From Methanobrevibacter olleyae (lineage in GTDB: Archaea > Methanobacteriota > Methanobacteria > Methanobacteriales > Methanobacteriaceae): a DNA stretch of 64,000 nucleotides. The position numbers and the translations under genes were made by a program. Each line of letters begins with the position of its first letter. Position 1 is the stretch's first letter. Below the pieces are notes generated by a model. The model was not told where the DNA came from and ran no database searches. It saw only the letters and a program-made list of their open reading frames with translations. This document shows, piece by piece, positions 44,162 to 54,163 of the stretch. The stretch is taken from NCBI GenBank assembly GCA_015063035.1, contig SUTG01000001.1, forward strand, positions 1 to 64,000. The letters are read 5' to 3'.

Positions 44162-45952
44162 ATGAATATCAATTTTTTAAGATATTATTTTGAAAATGAA
44201 CTCTATATAGAAAATCCTCCGTTAGATATGAAAAGTTTTTTAGATTTTTGTAATCAAAGGGGGGTTTTAATAACCGCAGAGAAACTTGAAGATTTTGAGA
44301 AGAAAGGATGGGTTTTTCCAATTTTCAGAGTTAAAGATTTTAAAGGAAATTCTAATAGCATATTCCTTTCTTTAAATTTTAGCCAAAATTGCCATGATGA
44401 TTTCTTACAATTATTAGATGAAAATTGTATTTATATACCTGATGAAAAAAATTTCATTGAATATTCAAAATTTTTTTATAATAATACTAGAAAAAGGAAA
44501 ATACAGTCTTATTATTCTAATTTTCAAATTCATCATATAATTTTTTTATTAGAATATGAAAATTCTGAAGAAGATCTTTCTAAATATTTAAATCACTCCT
44601 TTATTGATTTATTAATTGGTACTCAAATTTATTCCCCATATGGCAGATCCAATATGAGATATATTAAACCCTTTTCAAAAATTAAAATTTATAATAAAAA
44701 GTTAGAAAAATATGATTTGAATGAAGTTTTAAGTATCATTGGACTAACCGAAGATAATTTATTTGAATATTATGCTGATATTTGCTATAAATTAGAGGAT
44801 TTATTAGGCAGTCGTTTTGCAATACAACTTTGGAAAAACATATCCTGGGATAAAAAAGATGATTGTATTGGCCATACTAGATTAGGTATTGAATATTTAC
44901 AATGGGCCATGATGCTTAAAAAATGTATTGAAGATCATTTAGAACGAGAAATTTTTGATGTAGATGAAATAGATATGTATTGGGAAGATATTAAGAATAT
45001 TGTTCCTTCAGAAGTTAAAGATGGGAGTATAAGGGCTTACCGAAATGATAATTTCACAAATGAAATTACTGGAGACTATGAATTTAATTTAAATAAAAAG
45101 AGATTATTTTACTTATGTAATTCATTAAATTTAGACTATCATCCTAAGGTAATACTTTTTGTTGAAGGAAAAATTGAAAGAGAAATGATTCCCAAGTATT
45201 TCGAATTTTTTGGTTATAATACTCAAGATATAGGGATTGAAATCATCGATATTGGAGGAATTTCTAATTTTTATGGAACAAATATTAAAACTAAAGATGT
45301 GAATCAAAAATATCTGGATAATATAGTAAGTAGCTATAAACATTTAATAAATTTTAATTTGAAGAAATGGCAAGCTATCCCATTTTTCATCGGTGATAAT
45401 GAGAATGATATTTTAAAGAGATTAGTTGAAGGTAAGGTTTTTAGTATAAATGATTTGTCTGAAAATTTTAATAGTTCTGAAATTCATGATTTTAAAAAAG
45501 AATATTTAAGTTCCTCAAATGATAAAATGTTGAAAGGTTGGACTAATATTTGGGAATATGATTTTGAATTAGATAATTTTGAACCAGATGAATTAAAGGA
45601 AGCTATAAACGAAGTTTGTGGAACTAATTATACTTCAGAAGATATCGAGGAAATATATGAATCTTGTAAAAATGGTCAAAAGAAAGGGATAAAAACTTTA
45701 GAAGGTGTTGAAGATAATAAGTTACTTATTAATCAGAAACTGTTAGAAAATTTAGTAGAATATTATAATAAAACCCATGATGAATCAGTTTGGCAAAAGA
45801 AAATATTTATTCTCATTGATAAATTAGTAGATATGTGTATTTTCAACCCATCTCCTGTAAACACTAAACATTTAATGAGAAATATGGGTGAATTAAGTTT
45901 GTTTATAAAAAATGATTGGGATATTTTTGAAAGGGATAAATATAGAATTTAA
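44162..45952 (+). CDS. TOPRIM-domain protein (OLD-like nuclease) without ATPase domain
   Basis: A 596-residue protein. Around residues 328-340 it has VILFVEGKIERE, the TOPRIM glutamate loop, followed by EIIDIGGISNF and, near residue 410, IPFFIGDNEND with the D-x-x-x-D metal pair. This is the TOPRIM arrangement of OLD-family nucleases. The first 320 residues have no Walker motifs, so unlike OLD/GajA there is no fused ABC-ATPase. The ATG at 44162 follows AAGGTGG. It lies directly behind the FRG gene and before a HEPN-like gene. Confidence 0.7.
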   Translation: MNINFLRYYFENELYIENPPLDMKSFLDFCNQRGVLITAEKLEDFEKKGWVFPIFRVKDFKGNSNSIFLSLNFSQNCHDDFLQLLDENCIYIPDEKNFIEYSKFFYNNTRKRKIQSYYSNFQIHHIIFLLEYENSEEDLSKYLNHSFIDLLIGTQIYSPYGRSNMRYIKPFSKIKIYNKKLEKYDLNEVLSIIGLTEDNLFEYYADICYKLEDLLGSRFAIQLWKNISWDKKDDCIGHTRLGIEYLQWAMMLKKCIEDHLEREIFDVDEIDMYWEDIKNIVPSEVKDGSIRAYRNDNFTNEITGDYEFNLNKKRLFYLCNSLNLDYHPKVILFVEGKIEREMIPKYFEFFGYNTQDIGIEIIDIGGISNFYGTNIKTKDVNQKYLDNIVSSYKHLINFNLKKWQAIPFFIGDNENDILKRLVEGKVFSINDLSENFNSSEIHDFKKEYLSSSNDKMLKGWTNIWEYDFELDNFEPDELKEAINEVCGTNYTSEDIEEIYESCKNGQKKGIKTLEGVEDNKLLINQKLLENLVEYYNKTHDESVWQKKIFILIDKLVDMCIFNPSPVNTKHLMRNMGELSLFIKNDWDIFERDKYRI

Positions 45953-46040
45953 TTTTTATTAATTATACCATATTAAATTCCTATAAGTAAAATCTTCAAA
46001 AGTCTTAAGAAATTTAAATATATAATTAGAGGAAGAATAT

Positions 46041-47651
46041 ATGAATATAAAAAAGCAAAAGAAGTATGTTGTTAATGAATTATCTTATATATCTTTTAAA
46101 AAAAGAGAATCTTATTTAAATGATGAAAAATTACTAGAATATTTATCTAAATCCACTAGGGATAAAATTCCTGTTTCTGTAAATTATAAAAACCTTGTTA
46201 TTAAATCTTTTTTAGTTCCAGAAAAAGAATTATCAAAAAAAGATATTGATGAATTAATTAATTGGAATATGATGGATGGTTATTGTTCATATGGAATATG
46301 TAGCACCGGTGGTCAAGATTTCATATGCCCTCCAATGAATAGTAAATCTATCGAAATATTAAAAAATTCTGATCCAATAATATTTTTAAGAGAAATTCCG
46401 GAATATTATGAGATTATAGAATTAAATCAAAAAATTGAACAGGTATTAGAACTTTATGAAAAGGAAAAAGGGGTTTATGAAGTATTAAATAATATTGGAG
46501 ATTTTAAAGAAGTAGTTCGGCTTGAAAATGATAAAGGAAGATTTTGCACTTTTGATGAAGAGTATCTTAAGTATTATTTATATTTATCAAAATCAATGTT
46601 AATTCGTTTGTTTTATATTGAATTTATTGATGAAAATGAGTTTTTTTGGAAGGGAGAACAAGAAGAAAACATATATAGGGATGTTGAAAATGAGACTTAT
46701 TACAAATTAATTACATATAGCAGTGATGAGGTTAATAATGGATATTATAGAGGTTTTCAGATTATCCGAAACGATGGGTCTTCTAAGAACTTAATTAATC
46801 AGCTTCATAATATACAGGATTATGAAAGTTTTGAAATTTTAGATGAAAATTCTGAAAAAAAGATAGTTTCATGTAATCCTAATCAGACTGATGTTTCACC
46901 TTTACAACCAATATTTTTTGAAAATGAGGTTTTAGTTAATTATAAACAAAATAAAACTAAATATGAAGTTTATGGCAATAAAATAAGGTGTAGAGGATGT
47001 TGGGTATTAAATTATGATTTAACTGAATCGGGCTTAGTTCATGTATTCATTAAGCATATAGCGAATTTACCTTATAAAGAACAGTTACATTGGAAAAGGT
47101 ATAATGTAACTTCTGATGAAGATTTAGGTGAATTAACTAGAGAGAGATATCTTCAAGGTAGTTGGGATTATGGACCAACTAAATTGGAACTTTTAAAATA
47201 CAATTTAAATAATTTCCCTCCAATTATCAAAAATAATGAGGAGATTTATATTTGGGAAATGTCTTCAAAATTAAAAGAAAGGAGGAATCTAAATACAATA
47301 ACCTACATTGAAACAGATTCTATTCAAGAAATAGAAACTGAGATTAATTTTTTAAAGCAAGTCCTTATTGAAGGATTTAAAGAGGATGAAATAAATAGAT
47401 TAATCATTAATAAAGAATGCAAACCTTCCATAAATGCTTTAAAATGTTTATTAAAACAACAAAATATTGATATTGAGAAAATAAATAATATTATAAATCC
47501 TTTAAGAGAGATTAATAGTTTTAGAAATATTATAACTCATAGTGGTCGAGAATATCCTGATAATTTTAAAATTAAAACCAATAATTTAATTAATAATTTA
47601 TCCGACTCTATAAATTTATTGGTTGAAGTAATTAATTTAAATAAATCTTAA
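46041..47651 (+). CDS. Hypothetical protein with C-terminal HEPN-like motif
   Basis: A 536-residue protein. Most of it is unrecognised; a Cys-containing region (YCSYGICSTGGQDFICPP) near residue 83 may bind metal. Residues about 420-530 form a helical domain ending in FRNIITHSGREYP, where R-N-I-I-T-H fits the HEPN ribonuclease R-x4-H motif, with a preceding helical stretch of the HEPN type. The ATG follows AGAGGAAG. It converges on the Sau3AI gene 10 bp away. Confidence 0.55.
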   Translation: MNIKKQKKYVVNELSYISFKKRESYLNDEKLLEYLSKSTRDKIPVSVNYKNLVIKSFLVPEKELSKKDIDELINWNMMDGYCSYGICSTGGQDFICPPMNSKSIEILKNSDPIIFLREIPEYYEIIELNQKIEQVLELYEKEKGVYEVLNNIGDFKEVVRLENDKGRFCTFDEEYLKYYLYLSKSMLIRLFYIEFIDENEFFWKGEQEENIYRDVENETYYKLITYSSDEVNNGYYRGFQIIRNDGSSKNLINQLHNIQDYESFEILDENSEKKIVSCNPNQTDVSPLQPIFFENEVLVNYKQNKTKYEVYGNKIRCRGCWVLNYDLTESGLVHVFIKHIANLPYKEQLHWKRYNVTSDEDLGELTRERYLQGSWDYGPTKLELLKYNLNNFPPIIKNNEEIYIWEMSSKLKERRNLNTITYIETDSIQEIETEINFLKQVLIEGFKEDEINRLIINKECKPSINALKCLLKQQNIDIEKINNIINPLREINSFRNIITHSGREYPDNFKIKTNNLINNLSDSINLLVEVINLNKS

Positions 47652-47661
47652 AAAAAATTTA

Positions 47662-48999
47662 TTATTTTATTTTTTTCTTCTCTAACAATATCTCCTTATT
47701 CAAAAAGAAGCAAGTTTTAGTTGTATCCTTATTAAAGAAAGTATTATAAGCATCATCACTTTTCTGACCTTTAGGCCCTATTTCCAATATTTGATTTTCA
47801 AATGAATTTGGATAAGGAAGCAAACTCACATCCTCTTTTTCAATAGCTTCCTTCACCATATTATAAGCCATTTCCATAGAATCCAAATTATCATCATTGA
47901 AGCTAATCCTATGGACTCCTTCCAATATCCTTTGCCCGTTTTTAGATCCACTTCTAGGCTCTTTCCATAGAATATTCAATATGGTTGTTTCATCGAAGAA
48001 GAGCTTCCAATAGGAATCTTCCCAAGTGTCTTCAAATTCACTTAAAGTAAGATTTCTAAAGGACATTCTTTCTCTGTAAGTACCTTTAGGAGTAATTGGA
48101 GAATTTTTAATAATAAAACTTGTTTTCTTGAATAAATCGTCTTTTTCTCCAAGTTCATCATCTTTTCCAATGATTTTATCAGTTATCATTTTATTGAGAT
48201 TCTTTGGTATTTTTTCCTTGTATGTTTGTCCAGTTATTTCCTCTAAAATCTCAAGTTGGCTTTTTCCAATATACGGCCGTAATTTAGCTAAAACATACTC
48301 TTCAACAGTTTTAAATTCATTTGTATCAAAGCTGATGGTTGTTCCTATACTGTTTAGGATACCGCTCATGTATGAATTTTTAAGTGAATATGCTCTTGGC
48401 TTTGCAGGTATAGTAGAGTTAGGTTGAGTTGTTCTGTCTTTAGATGTTCTAGCTTTAGTGCAAGCCCCAAGGTATGATGTATCACTTTCAGACAATTCAT
48501 GAGCACGGCCATCTTTTACCTTTTGTTTTATGATGTAAAAGTCATTTTTAATTGTTTCTTCATCTTGGCCCATATCATATAATTGGTAATCGGTAATTAG
48601 GAAATCTCCAATATCCTTTCCTTTTTCATAGAAATACCAAATGAATAGGATTTTTTTATTTTTATAGATTAATTTGCTGTATTCATATTCTTCATTGACT
48701 ATTTTATTGAAGTCAATTCTACTTAGGGAAACTCTTTCTTTAGCTGATTTTTCACCTTTTTTGTTCTTTTTATAACCTGTTACTTTCAATTCAACTCCTA
48801 TTTTATCAAAATCAGCTCTAGGGTCAGTGTTTATAGGATATTTATAGAAACCGGTTTCTACAACTTGGCCTAAGACACCTTTATTTCCTTTTAGATTTGT
48901 GGTGTTTTCAAGTAGGTGTTCTGAATCTATTTCCTTAAATGTTCTACCTTTAATCGCTTCTGTGTAGTGAAGCAATTCCTCAATTGTGTTGAATTTCAT
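47662..48999 (-). CDS. Type II restriction endonuclease, Sau3AI/MutH family
   Basis: A 445-residue endonuclease of the MutH/Sau3AI group, which cuts at GATC. The MutH-type core is KGNKGVLGQVVE followed by D63-x6-E70-L-K72 in ADFDKIGVELKVTGY. A second, catalytically silent MutH-like half (from about residue 215) gives the two-domain length usual for Sau3AI (about 490). The divergent C5-methylase next door completes a restriction-modification pair. GATC specificity is inferred from family. Confidence 0.88.
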   Translation of the reverse strand: MKFNTIEELLHYTEAIKGRTFKEIDSEHLLENTTNLKGNKGVLGQVVETGFYKYPINTDPRADFDKIGVELKVTGYKKNKKGEKSAKERVSLSRIDFNKIVNEEYEYSKLIYKNKKILFIWYFYEKGKDIGDFLITDYQLYDMGQDEETIKNDFYIIKQKVKDGRAHELSESDTSYLGACTKARTSKDRTTQPNSTIPAKPRAYSLKNSYMSGILNSIGTTISFDTNEFKTVEEYVLAKLRPYIGKSQLEILEEITGQTYKEKIPKNLNKMITDKIIGKDDELGEKDDLFKKTSFIIKNSPITPKGTYRERMSFRNLTLSEFEDTWEDSYWKLFFDETTILNILWKEPRSGSKNGQRILEGVHRISFNDDNLDSMEMAYNMVKEAIEKEDVSLLPYPNSFENQILEIGPKGQKSDDAYNTFFNKDTTKTCFFLNKEILLEKKKIK

Positions 49000-49146
49000 T
49001 ATTTTATCCCCTTTGCTTATATTTTGTTTTATAGTTAATTATACATAAAACTATTAGTTTTCATTTGCTCCCATTGATTGTTTAAATATGAAAATTAAAT
49101 TAAATATATAAATCAAAATTTATAAAATATTATAAGAGGAATTTTT

Positions 49147-50439
49147 ATGGATAAAACAGTAGTAGAATTATTTGCAGGTGTTGGTGGATTCCGTTGTGGA
49201 TTCAATCATGTAAGCCTAAAGGATGGAAAAGTCCACGAAGAGGATAATTGGGACTTTGTTTGGGCTAATCAATGGGAACCTTCCACTAAATCACAAGCTG
49301 CATTTGATTGTTATGTTGAAAGATTCGGCGAATCTGAAAATCATGTAAATGAGGATATTGCTACTGTGGATAAGTCTACTATTCCTAATCACACTCTTCT
49401 TGTTGGAGGATTTCCTTGCCAGGATTATTCAGTTGCTAGATCTCTTTCTGGGGGTAAGGGTATTGAAGGGAAAAAAGGAGTGCTTTGGTGGCAAATAGCG
49501 GAAGTTTTAGAGGAAAAACAACCTCCATTTGTTCTTCTTGAAAATGTGGATAGGTTATTACGTTCACCAGCTACTCAAAGAGGTCGCGATTTCGGTGTAA
49601 TGCTTAGAACTCTTCTTGATAATGGCTATTCTGTTGAGTGGAGAGTAATTAATGCAGCAGAATACGGTTTCCCACAAAAGAGAAGAAGAGTATTTATTTT
49701 TGCTTATCATGAGTCTACTAATTATTATAAAAAGATGGATAAGGTAGATTATGAGAATTTAATTTATAAAGAAGGAATTTTTGCAAAGAATTTCCCAATT
49801 CAATATTATACCGATAAGAATTTGGATGGAAAAGAAGTTTCCATTGATGAATTTGGAGAAACTTCAATCAAAAAGAAAGATTATGATGATCTTGTAGCTA
49901 TTAGTGATGATTTTGAATTCCATTTCTTTAATTCTGGTCTTATGCATAAAGGAAATATTTACACCTTTAAGACTTCTCCAGTTGAATGTGATGATGTAAC
50001 CACTTTGGGAGACATTATGGAAAAAGGAGAAGTTGATGAGAAATATATTCTTAAAGGAGAAAGGTTAGAAAAAATGAAATATCTCAAAGGCTCTAAAAAA
50101 TTGCAAAGAAAGAAACCTAATGGTGAATTATATAATTATTCTGAAGGAGCTATTGCTTGTCCTGATTATTTAGATAGGCCTGCTAGAACAATGCTTACAA
50201 GTGAAAGTAGTATTAATAGAAGCACTCATATGATTAAAGATGCTAAATCTGGAGAATTTAGGCTTATCACACCAATCGAAGCTGAAAGAATTCAAATGTT
50301 CCCAGATGATTGGACAAATATTGAAAATAAATCCATGACAGAAAAACGCAGGTACTTTATGATGGGAAATGCACTTGTTGTAGGTGTTGTAGAGCGTTTA
50401 GGAGATTATATATCAACTATTATTGCTAATGAAGATTAA
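49147..50439 (+). CDS. C5-cytosine DNA methyltransferase (M.Sau3AI-like)
   Basis: A 430-residue cytosine-5 methylase. Motif I ELFAGVGGFRCG, motif IV GGFPCQDYS with nucleophile C91, motif VI LLENVDRLL (E132), motif VIII QKRRRVFIF and motifs IX/X (MLTSESSINRS, GNALVVGVVERL) are all present. Beside a Sau3AI nuclease, it most likely protects GATC by methylating C. A GAGGAATTTTT leader gives the start. Confidence 0.92.
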   Translation: MDKTVVELFAGVGGFRCGFNHVSLKDGKVHEEDNWDFVWANQWEPSTKSQAAFDCYVERFGESENHVNEDIATVDKSTIPNHTLLVGGFPCQDYSVARSLSGGKGIEGKKGVLWWQIAEVLEEKQPPFVLLENVDRLLRSPATQRGRDFGVMLRTLLDNGYSVEWRVINAAEYGFPQKRRRVFIFAYHESTNYYKKMDKVDYENLIYKEGIFAKNFPIQYYTDKNLDGKEVSIDEFGETSIKKKDYDDLVAISDDFEFHFFNSGLMHKGNIYTFKTSPVECDDVTTLGDIMEKGEVDEKYILKGERLEKMKYLKGSKKLQRKKPNGELYNYSEGAIACPDYLDRPARTMLTSESSINRSTHMIKDAKSGEFRLITPIEAERIQMFPDDWTNIENKSMTEKRRYFMMGNALVVGVVERLGDYISTIIANED

Positions 50440-50480
50440 ATTTATATTTTTAAAAATTTATATTATAATCTGTGATTACT

Positions 50481-51218
50481 ATGGTGAAGGGGGAAAGAAC
50501 AAAATTAACTACTTTAGATGATTACTTTAGTAATCAATCTAAAAAAGAAAAACCTATTTTTGATGAAGAAGATGAATATTTTAGCTTAGAAGAAATATTT
50601 TCTGATGAGGAAGACGATGAAGAACTCATAAAAGAAAGTGAATCTATAGATTTAAAAAAATATTCGGATTATGTAAATATTTTATTCAATGCTAAAATGG
50701 ATAAATGGATGTTAGAGCTTTTTAACAAGAAAAAATTAATTGTTACTAGATATTTTAAAAAGAAAGAAGATGCAGAAAATCAAGCTCTCAGATACTTAAA
50801 AGAATTGGATGTATTAGATAGAATCTATGAGAAAAAAAATTTTGTAGAGGAACCAATTCGTTCAAGGCATAAAGGAATTTTCTTTAGTCAAAATAAAGGT
50901 AAATGGGGAGCTAGAGTAAAAGGTTATAAAGGATCTAGATTACTGGGATATTTTAATACTGAAGAGGAGGCATACTTAGCTAAACGAAAATATCTAAACG
51001 ATAAAGAAAAATCTATAGAAGAGTTTATACATCAAAAAAGAGGTTTAAAACATAAACCTAAATTAGATACTTCTGGTGAAGGAATTCATTTTAGTAAACA
51101 ATCTGGGCTGTGGATTGTCAGTTTAAAAGATAATAATGGAAAATATGTTAATTTAGGTAAATTTAAGTCTGAAGAAGAAGCTATTAAGGCAAAAAACGAT
51201 TTTTTAAATAATTTATAA
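50481..51218 (+). CDS. Protein with three AP2-like DNA-binding repeats
   Basis: A 245-residue protein. After a charged N-terminus come three related modules at about residues 65-110, 131-172 and 200-242, each a three-strand-plus-helix unit: WMLELFNKKKLIVTRYFKKKE, KGIFFSQNKGKWGARVKGYKG and EGIHFSKQSGLWIVSLKDNNG, each followed by a helix of EEEAYLAKRKYL type. This is the AP2/ERF-like fold. The ATG at 50481 follows GTGAT. It sits between the two methylases, so it may be a regulator (controller protein) of the restriction locus or a specificity partner (inference). Confidence 0.65.
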   Translation: MVKGERTKLTTLDDYFSNQSKKEKPIFDEEDEYFSLEEIFSDEEDDEELIKESESIDLKKYSDYVNILFNAKMDKWMLELFNKKKLIVTRYFKKKEDAENQALRYLKELDVLDRIYEKKNFVEEPIRSRHKGIFFSQNKGKWGARVKGYKGSRLLGYFNTEEEAYLAKRKYLNDKEKSIEEFIHQKRGLKHKPKLDTSGEGIHFSKQSGLWIVSLKDNNGKYVNLGKFKSEEEAIKAKNDFLNNL

Positions 51219-51284
51219 ATTATCTATAAATATTTATAAAATCTAAACTAAATTATAATTAATCATCAAAAAGGAATTTTTATC

Positions 51285-52223
51285 ATGCAAGTATCTCTTT
51301 TTCCAAATGAACCAATAGACCCTAAGCCATTTTTGAAATGGGCAGGAGGCAAAACACAATTGCTTGAAACTATTGAAAATCATTTACCTAGTGAAATCAA
51401 GGAATCTAAAGAGATAGATAAATATTTTGAACCTTTTGTTGGTGGTGGAGCAGTATTTTTTTATTTATCCACTAATTATAACATTAAAGAAGCTTATTTG
51501 TCTGATATAAACAAGGAACTTATTTTAACATATAATGTAATAAAAAATTATCCTAAGAAATTATCTCATAGATTAAAATATTATTATGATTATTATATTT
51601 CAAAATCTGAAGAAGAAAGGAAAGAATATTATTATAAAATCAGAAATGATTTTAATAAAGAGTTAATTGATTTTGATTATAAAAGAGGATCTTATAATCA
51701 TGTTAGAAGAGCTTCTAAGTTTATTTTTTTAAATAAAACTTGTTTTAATGGTTTGTATAGAGTAAATAGTAAAGGAGAATTTAATGTTCCAGCAGGAAGA
51801 TATAAAAATCCTTTAATTAATGATAAAGAAAATATTTTAAATGTTTCTAAAGCTCTAAAAAACGTTACTATTGTTAATGCTAATTACTTAGATTCTGAAG
51901 ATTTAATAGATGAAAACTCTTTAGTTTATTTAGATCCTCCTTATAGGCCTTTAACTAATGCGAGCAGTTTTGAAGGATATTCTAAGTCAGATTTTAATGA
52001 TGATAGTCAAATAGAGCTGTCTAATTTTTATAAAAGAATTTCAAATAAAGGTGCTAAAGCTTTACTAAGTAATTCTGATCCAAAAAATGTCGACCCTAAT
52101 GATAACTTTTTCGATGATTTATATTCAGATTTTAATATTTATAGAGTTTCTGCAAAGCGTTATATTAATTCAAAAGGGGATAAAAGAGGAGAAATCAATG
52201 AAATATTAGTTTCTAACTTTTAA
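51285..52223 (+). CDS. Dam-type N6-adenine DNA methyltransferase
   Basis: A 312-residue class D12 adenine methylase. FLKWAGGKTQLL (residues 16-27), FEPFVGGGAVFFYL, the Dam/DpnM signature NKTCFNGLYRVNSKGEFNVP (about 150-169) and the catalytic D217-P-P-Y220 are intact. The signature segment is that of GATC-specific Dam and DpnM enzymes, so the same GATC site may carry both 5mC and 6mA here. Confidence 0.9.
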   Translation: MQVSLFPNEPIDPKPFLKWAGGKTQLLETIENHLPSEIKESKEIDKYFEPFVGGGAVFFYLSTNYNIKEAYLSDINKELILTYNVIKNYPKKLSHRLKYYYDYYISKSEEERKEYYYKIRNDFNKELIDFDYKRGSYNHVRRASKFIFLNKTCFNGLYRVNSKGEFNVPAGRYKNPLINDKENILNVSKALKNVTIVNANYLDSEDLIDENSLVYLDPPYRPLTNASSFEGYSKSDFNDDSQIELSNFYKRISNKGAKALLSNSDPKNVDPNDNFFDDLYSDFNIYRVSAKRYINSKGDKRGEINEILVSNF

Positions 52224-52255
52224 TTAATTTTTAATGAATAGTAAACCATAATAAA

Positions 52256-52290
52256 ATATTTTATATATTATTTTTTACAAATTTTTATTC
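52256..52290 (+). promoter_or_regulatory. TATA box with leaderless-type spacing
   Basis: TTTATATA at 52260-52267 is 24-31 bp before the ATG at 52291, and no ribosome binding site lies in between. This is the spacing expected for a leaderless archaeal transcript. Confidence 0.5.
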
Positions 52291-54030
52291 ATGTCTAAGT
52301 CTTCAAATTCACCACAATCTGATCAGGAAACATCCATATTTACACTAGTCAAAGTCGGAAAATCATATAAAAGTAAAGGTTGGGCATTGCCTAGAAGGGA
52401 TATTTCAAAAATTATTCCAGTTGAAAAATATGAAGGAAATTGCCATATTGAAATTGATGGGATAGTTGCACCAGCAATATTTAGGGTTAATCCACGTTTG
52501 TTTTATAGAAGCAATGTTCTTTCAAAACATTTGGAAAAGTTGAATAAATCCGAACCAAATTCTAAAGTAGCTTTAGAAATTAAACTTAATGAAAAGCAAT
52601 CATATTCTAATTTTATTTCTAAATATCTAACTTCAGAACCTATTGAATTTTTAAATACAGATTTACCTGTTGGCCTATCTTATAAAAGTAAAGGATGGAG
52701 AATAAATAAGGATGTTACCTCTAGATTTATTCCTTTAAATGAATATTCTGGTGTTTATGATATTGTTGTTGATCATATTTCATCATCAGCTATTTTAGAT
52801 GTTCAAACCAGAATTTTTTATAAAAGTGATAAATTGAGCAATCATTTAAAAGAATTGCATGATTCTAATCCAAAGCAGAGGGTAAATGCAAAAATTATTT
52901 TTGATGAAGACTTGGTTTTGTTTGATTTGAAAACTGATGTGAGTGAAGACATCAATAATAATAAACAGACAGTTTTACTTAATAATTCGAAAGAAAAGGT
53001 TAAAAGTAAAGGGGATGAAAATATTAAAACTAAAAATGATGATAATTGTTCTTTTTGTGGAAATAAATTACCAAAAAGATTAAACAAAAATCTAAAAGAA
53101 TTATCTAATGAATATCCTAATGCTTGTAAAACATGTTTGGAAAAAATTTATTCCTTAGGCATGTTTTATAAATTTCAGGAAAAAACTCTTGTCAAATCAA
53201 TCAATAAAGAACATATGAAAAACAAATTAGACCTTGATGATTTTGATTATACTTGGGACTTGTTATTAAAATATGAAATGATTGAGCCTTTAGCAAGCAA
53301 TTTTAGATTATGTGGAAATTTTGAAATTGAACAAGAGTTTAAAAATTTATTCGAAGAAGGGGAGAAATCTCCTGAATTAGGATATAATCCTGATGTAATT
53401 GCAATGGGCAAAGAAAATGGAACTAAAATTAAAAAATGTCGCAAATGTGGAAAAGAATTAACAGAAGATGAAGATGAAAAGTGTAATGATTGCATTCAAA
53501 AGGAATTAGTTTATGATTATATTATGCAATTATTACCTTTATTTTCCCATGTTGCAAGAATTTCTAAAAAAGATTTACTGGATGATGAGTACCCTGAACA
53601 TAAGAAAAACATTATTTTTTCAAAATTGGTTGAATATGGTATTGTTAAACACAATTCGGGAGATATCTATAGTTTGAATTTTGAATCTTTAGTTGAATTA
53701 ATAAAAAAATATGGTACTAAAAAAGATTATTATATCTTTGATTCTTTAAACAATGATTTAAATATTCTTTTTGCTCCTCATTTTGTAACAAATAATGAAG
53801 AAAATTTAGATTTATACTTTAATTGGGACGATTTCAAAGATTATGTTGTTTTTAGGAAATCCTTAAATTTAGTACGTGTTACTTTGAAAGACAATAAAAA
53901 ATTTGTTTCTTCCGAAAGCTTTAGTAATATATTTTTAGCAAAGTTACTAGTAGTAAAACATTTGAATAATTTAAATGTAATTAACATACTTTCTGAGAAA
54001 GATACTAAAAAATTTGGTCTTTCTCAATAA
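52291..54030 (+). CDS. Two-repeat, two-zinc-ribbon protein of unknown function
   Basis: A 579-residue protein I do not recognise. Residues about 20-107 and 125-212 are two copies of one domain, each opening with YKSKGW and containing RLFYRSNVLSKHL or RIFYKSDKLSNHL. After a polar linker there are two zinc ribbons: CSFCGNKLP...CKTC (about 252-282) and CRKCGKELT...CNDC (about 384-402), each followed by a helical, winged-helix-like stretch. The C-terminal 60 residues resemble one of the AP2-like modules of the protein at 50481-51218 (LVRVTLKDNKKFVSSESF, then LAKLLVVKHLNNL). The build suggests a DNA-binding or target-recognition protein for the surrounding defence genes (inference). Confidence 0.6.
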   Translation: MSKSSNSPQSDQETSIFTLVKVGKSYKSKGWALPRRDISKIIPVEKYEGNCHIEIDGIVAPAIFRVNPRLFYRSNVLSKHLEKLNKSEPNSKVALEIKLNEKQSYSNFISKYLTSEPIEFLNTDLPVGLSYKSKGWRINKDVTSRFIPLNEYSGVYDIVVDHISSSAILDVQTRIFYKSDKLSNHLKELHDSNPKQRVNAKIIFDEDLVLFDLKTDVSEDINNNKQTVLLNNSKEKVKSKGDENIKTKNDDNCSFCGNKLPKRLNKNLKELSNEYPNACKTCLEKIYSLGMFYKFQEKTLVKSINKEHMKNKLDLDDFDYTWDLLLKYEMIEPLASNFRLCGNFEIEQEFKNLFEEGEKSPELGYNPDVIAMGKENGTKIKKCRKCGKELTEDEDEKCNDCIQKELVYDYIMQLLPLFSHVARISKKDLLDDEYPEHKKNIIFSKLVEYGIVKHNSGDIYSLNFESLVELIKKYGTKKDYYIFDSLNNDLNILFAPHFVTNNEENLDLYFNWDDFKDYVVFRKSLNLVRVTLKDNKKFVSSESFSNIFLAKLLVVKHLNNLNVINILSEKDTKKFGLSQ

Positions 54031-54163
54031 AATTTTTATTTTCTTTTTTTCACCTTTTTTTAATAAAATTTATAAATATTTAAATACTTTTTAGTAAATA
54101 ATATTAATATATAACTATTATTTTGATCTTATTTTTAATTTTGATAGGGTAGGGGGTGTTTTT

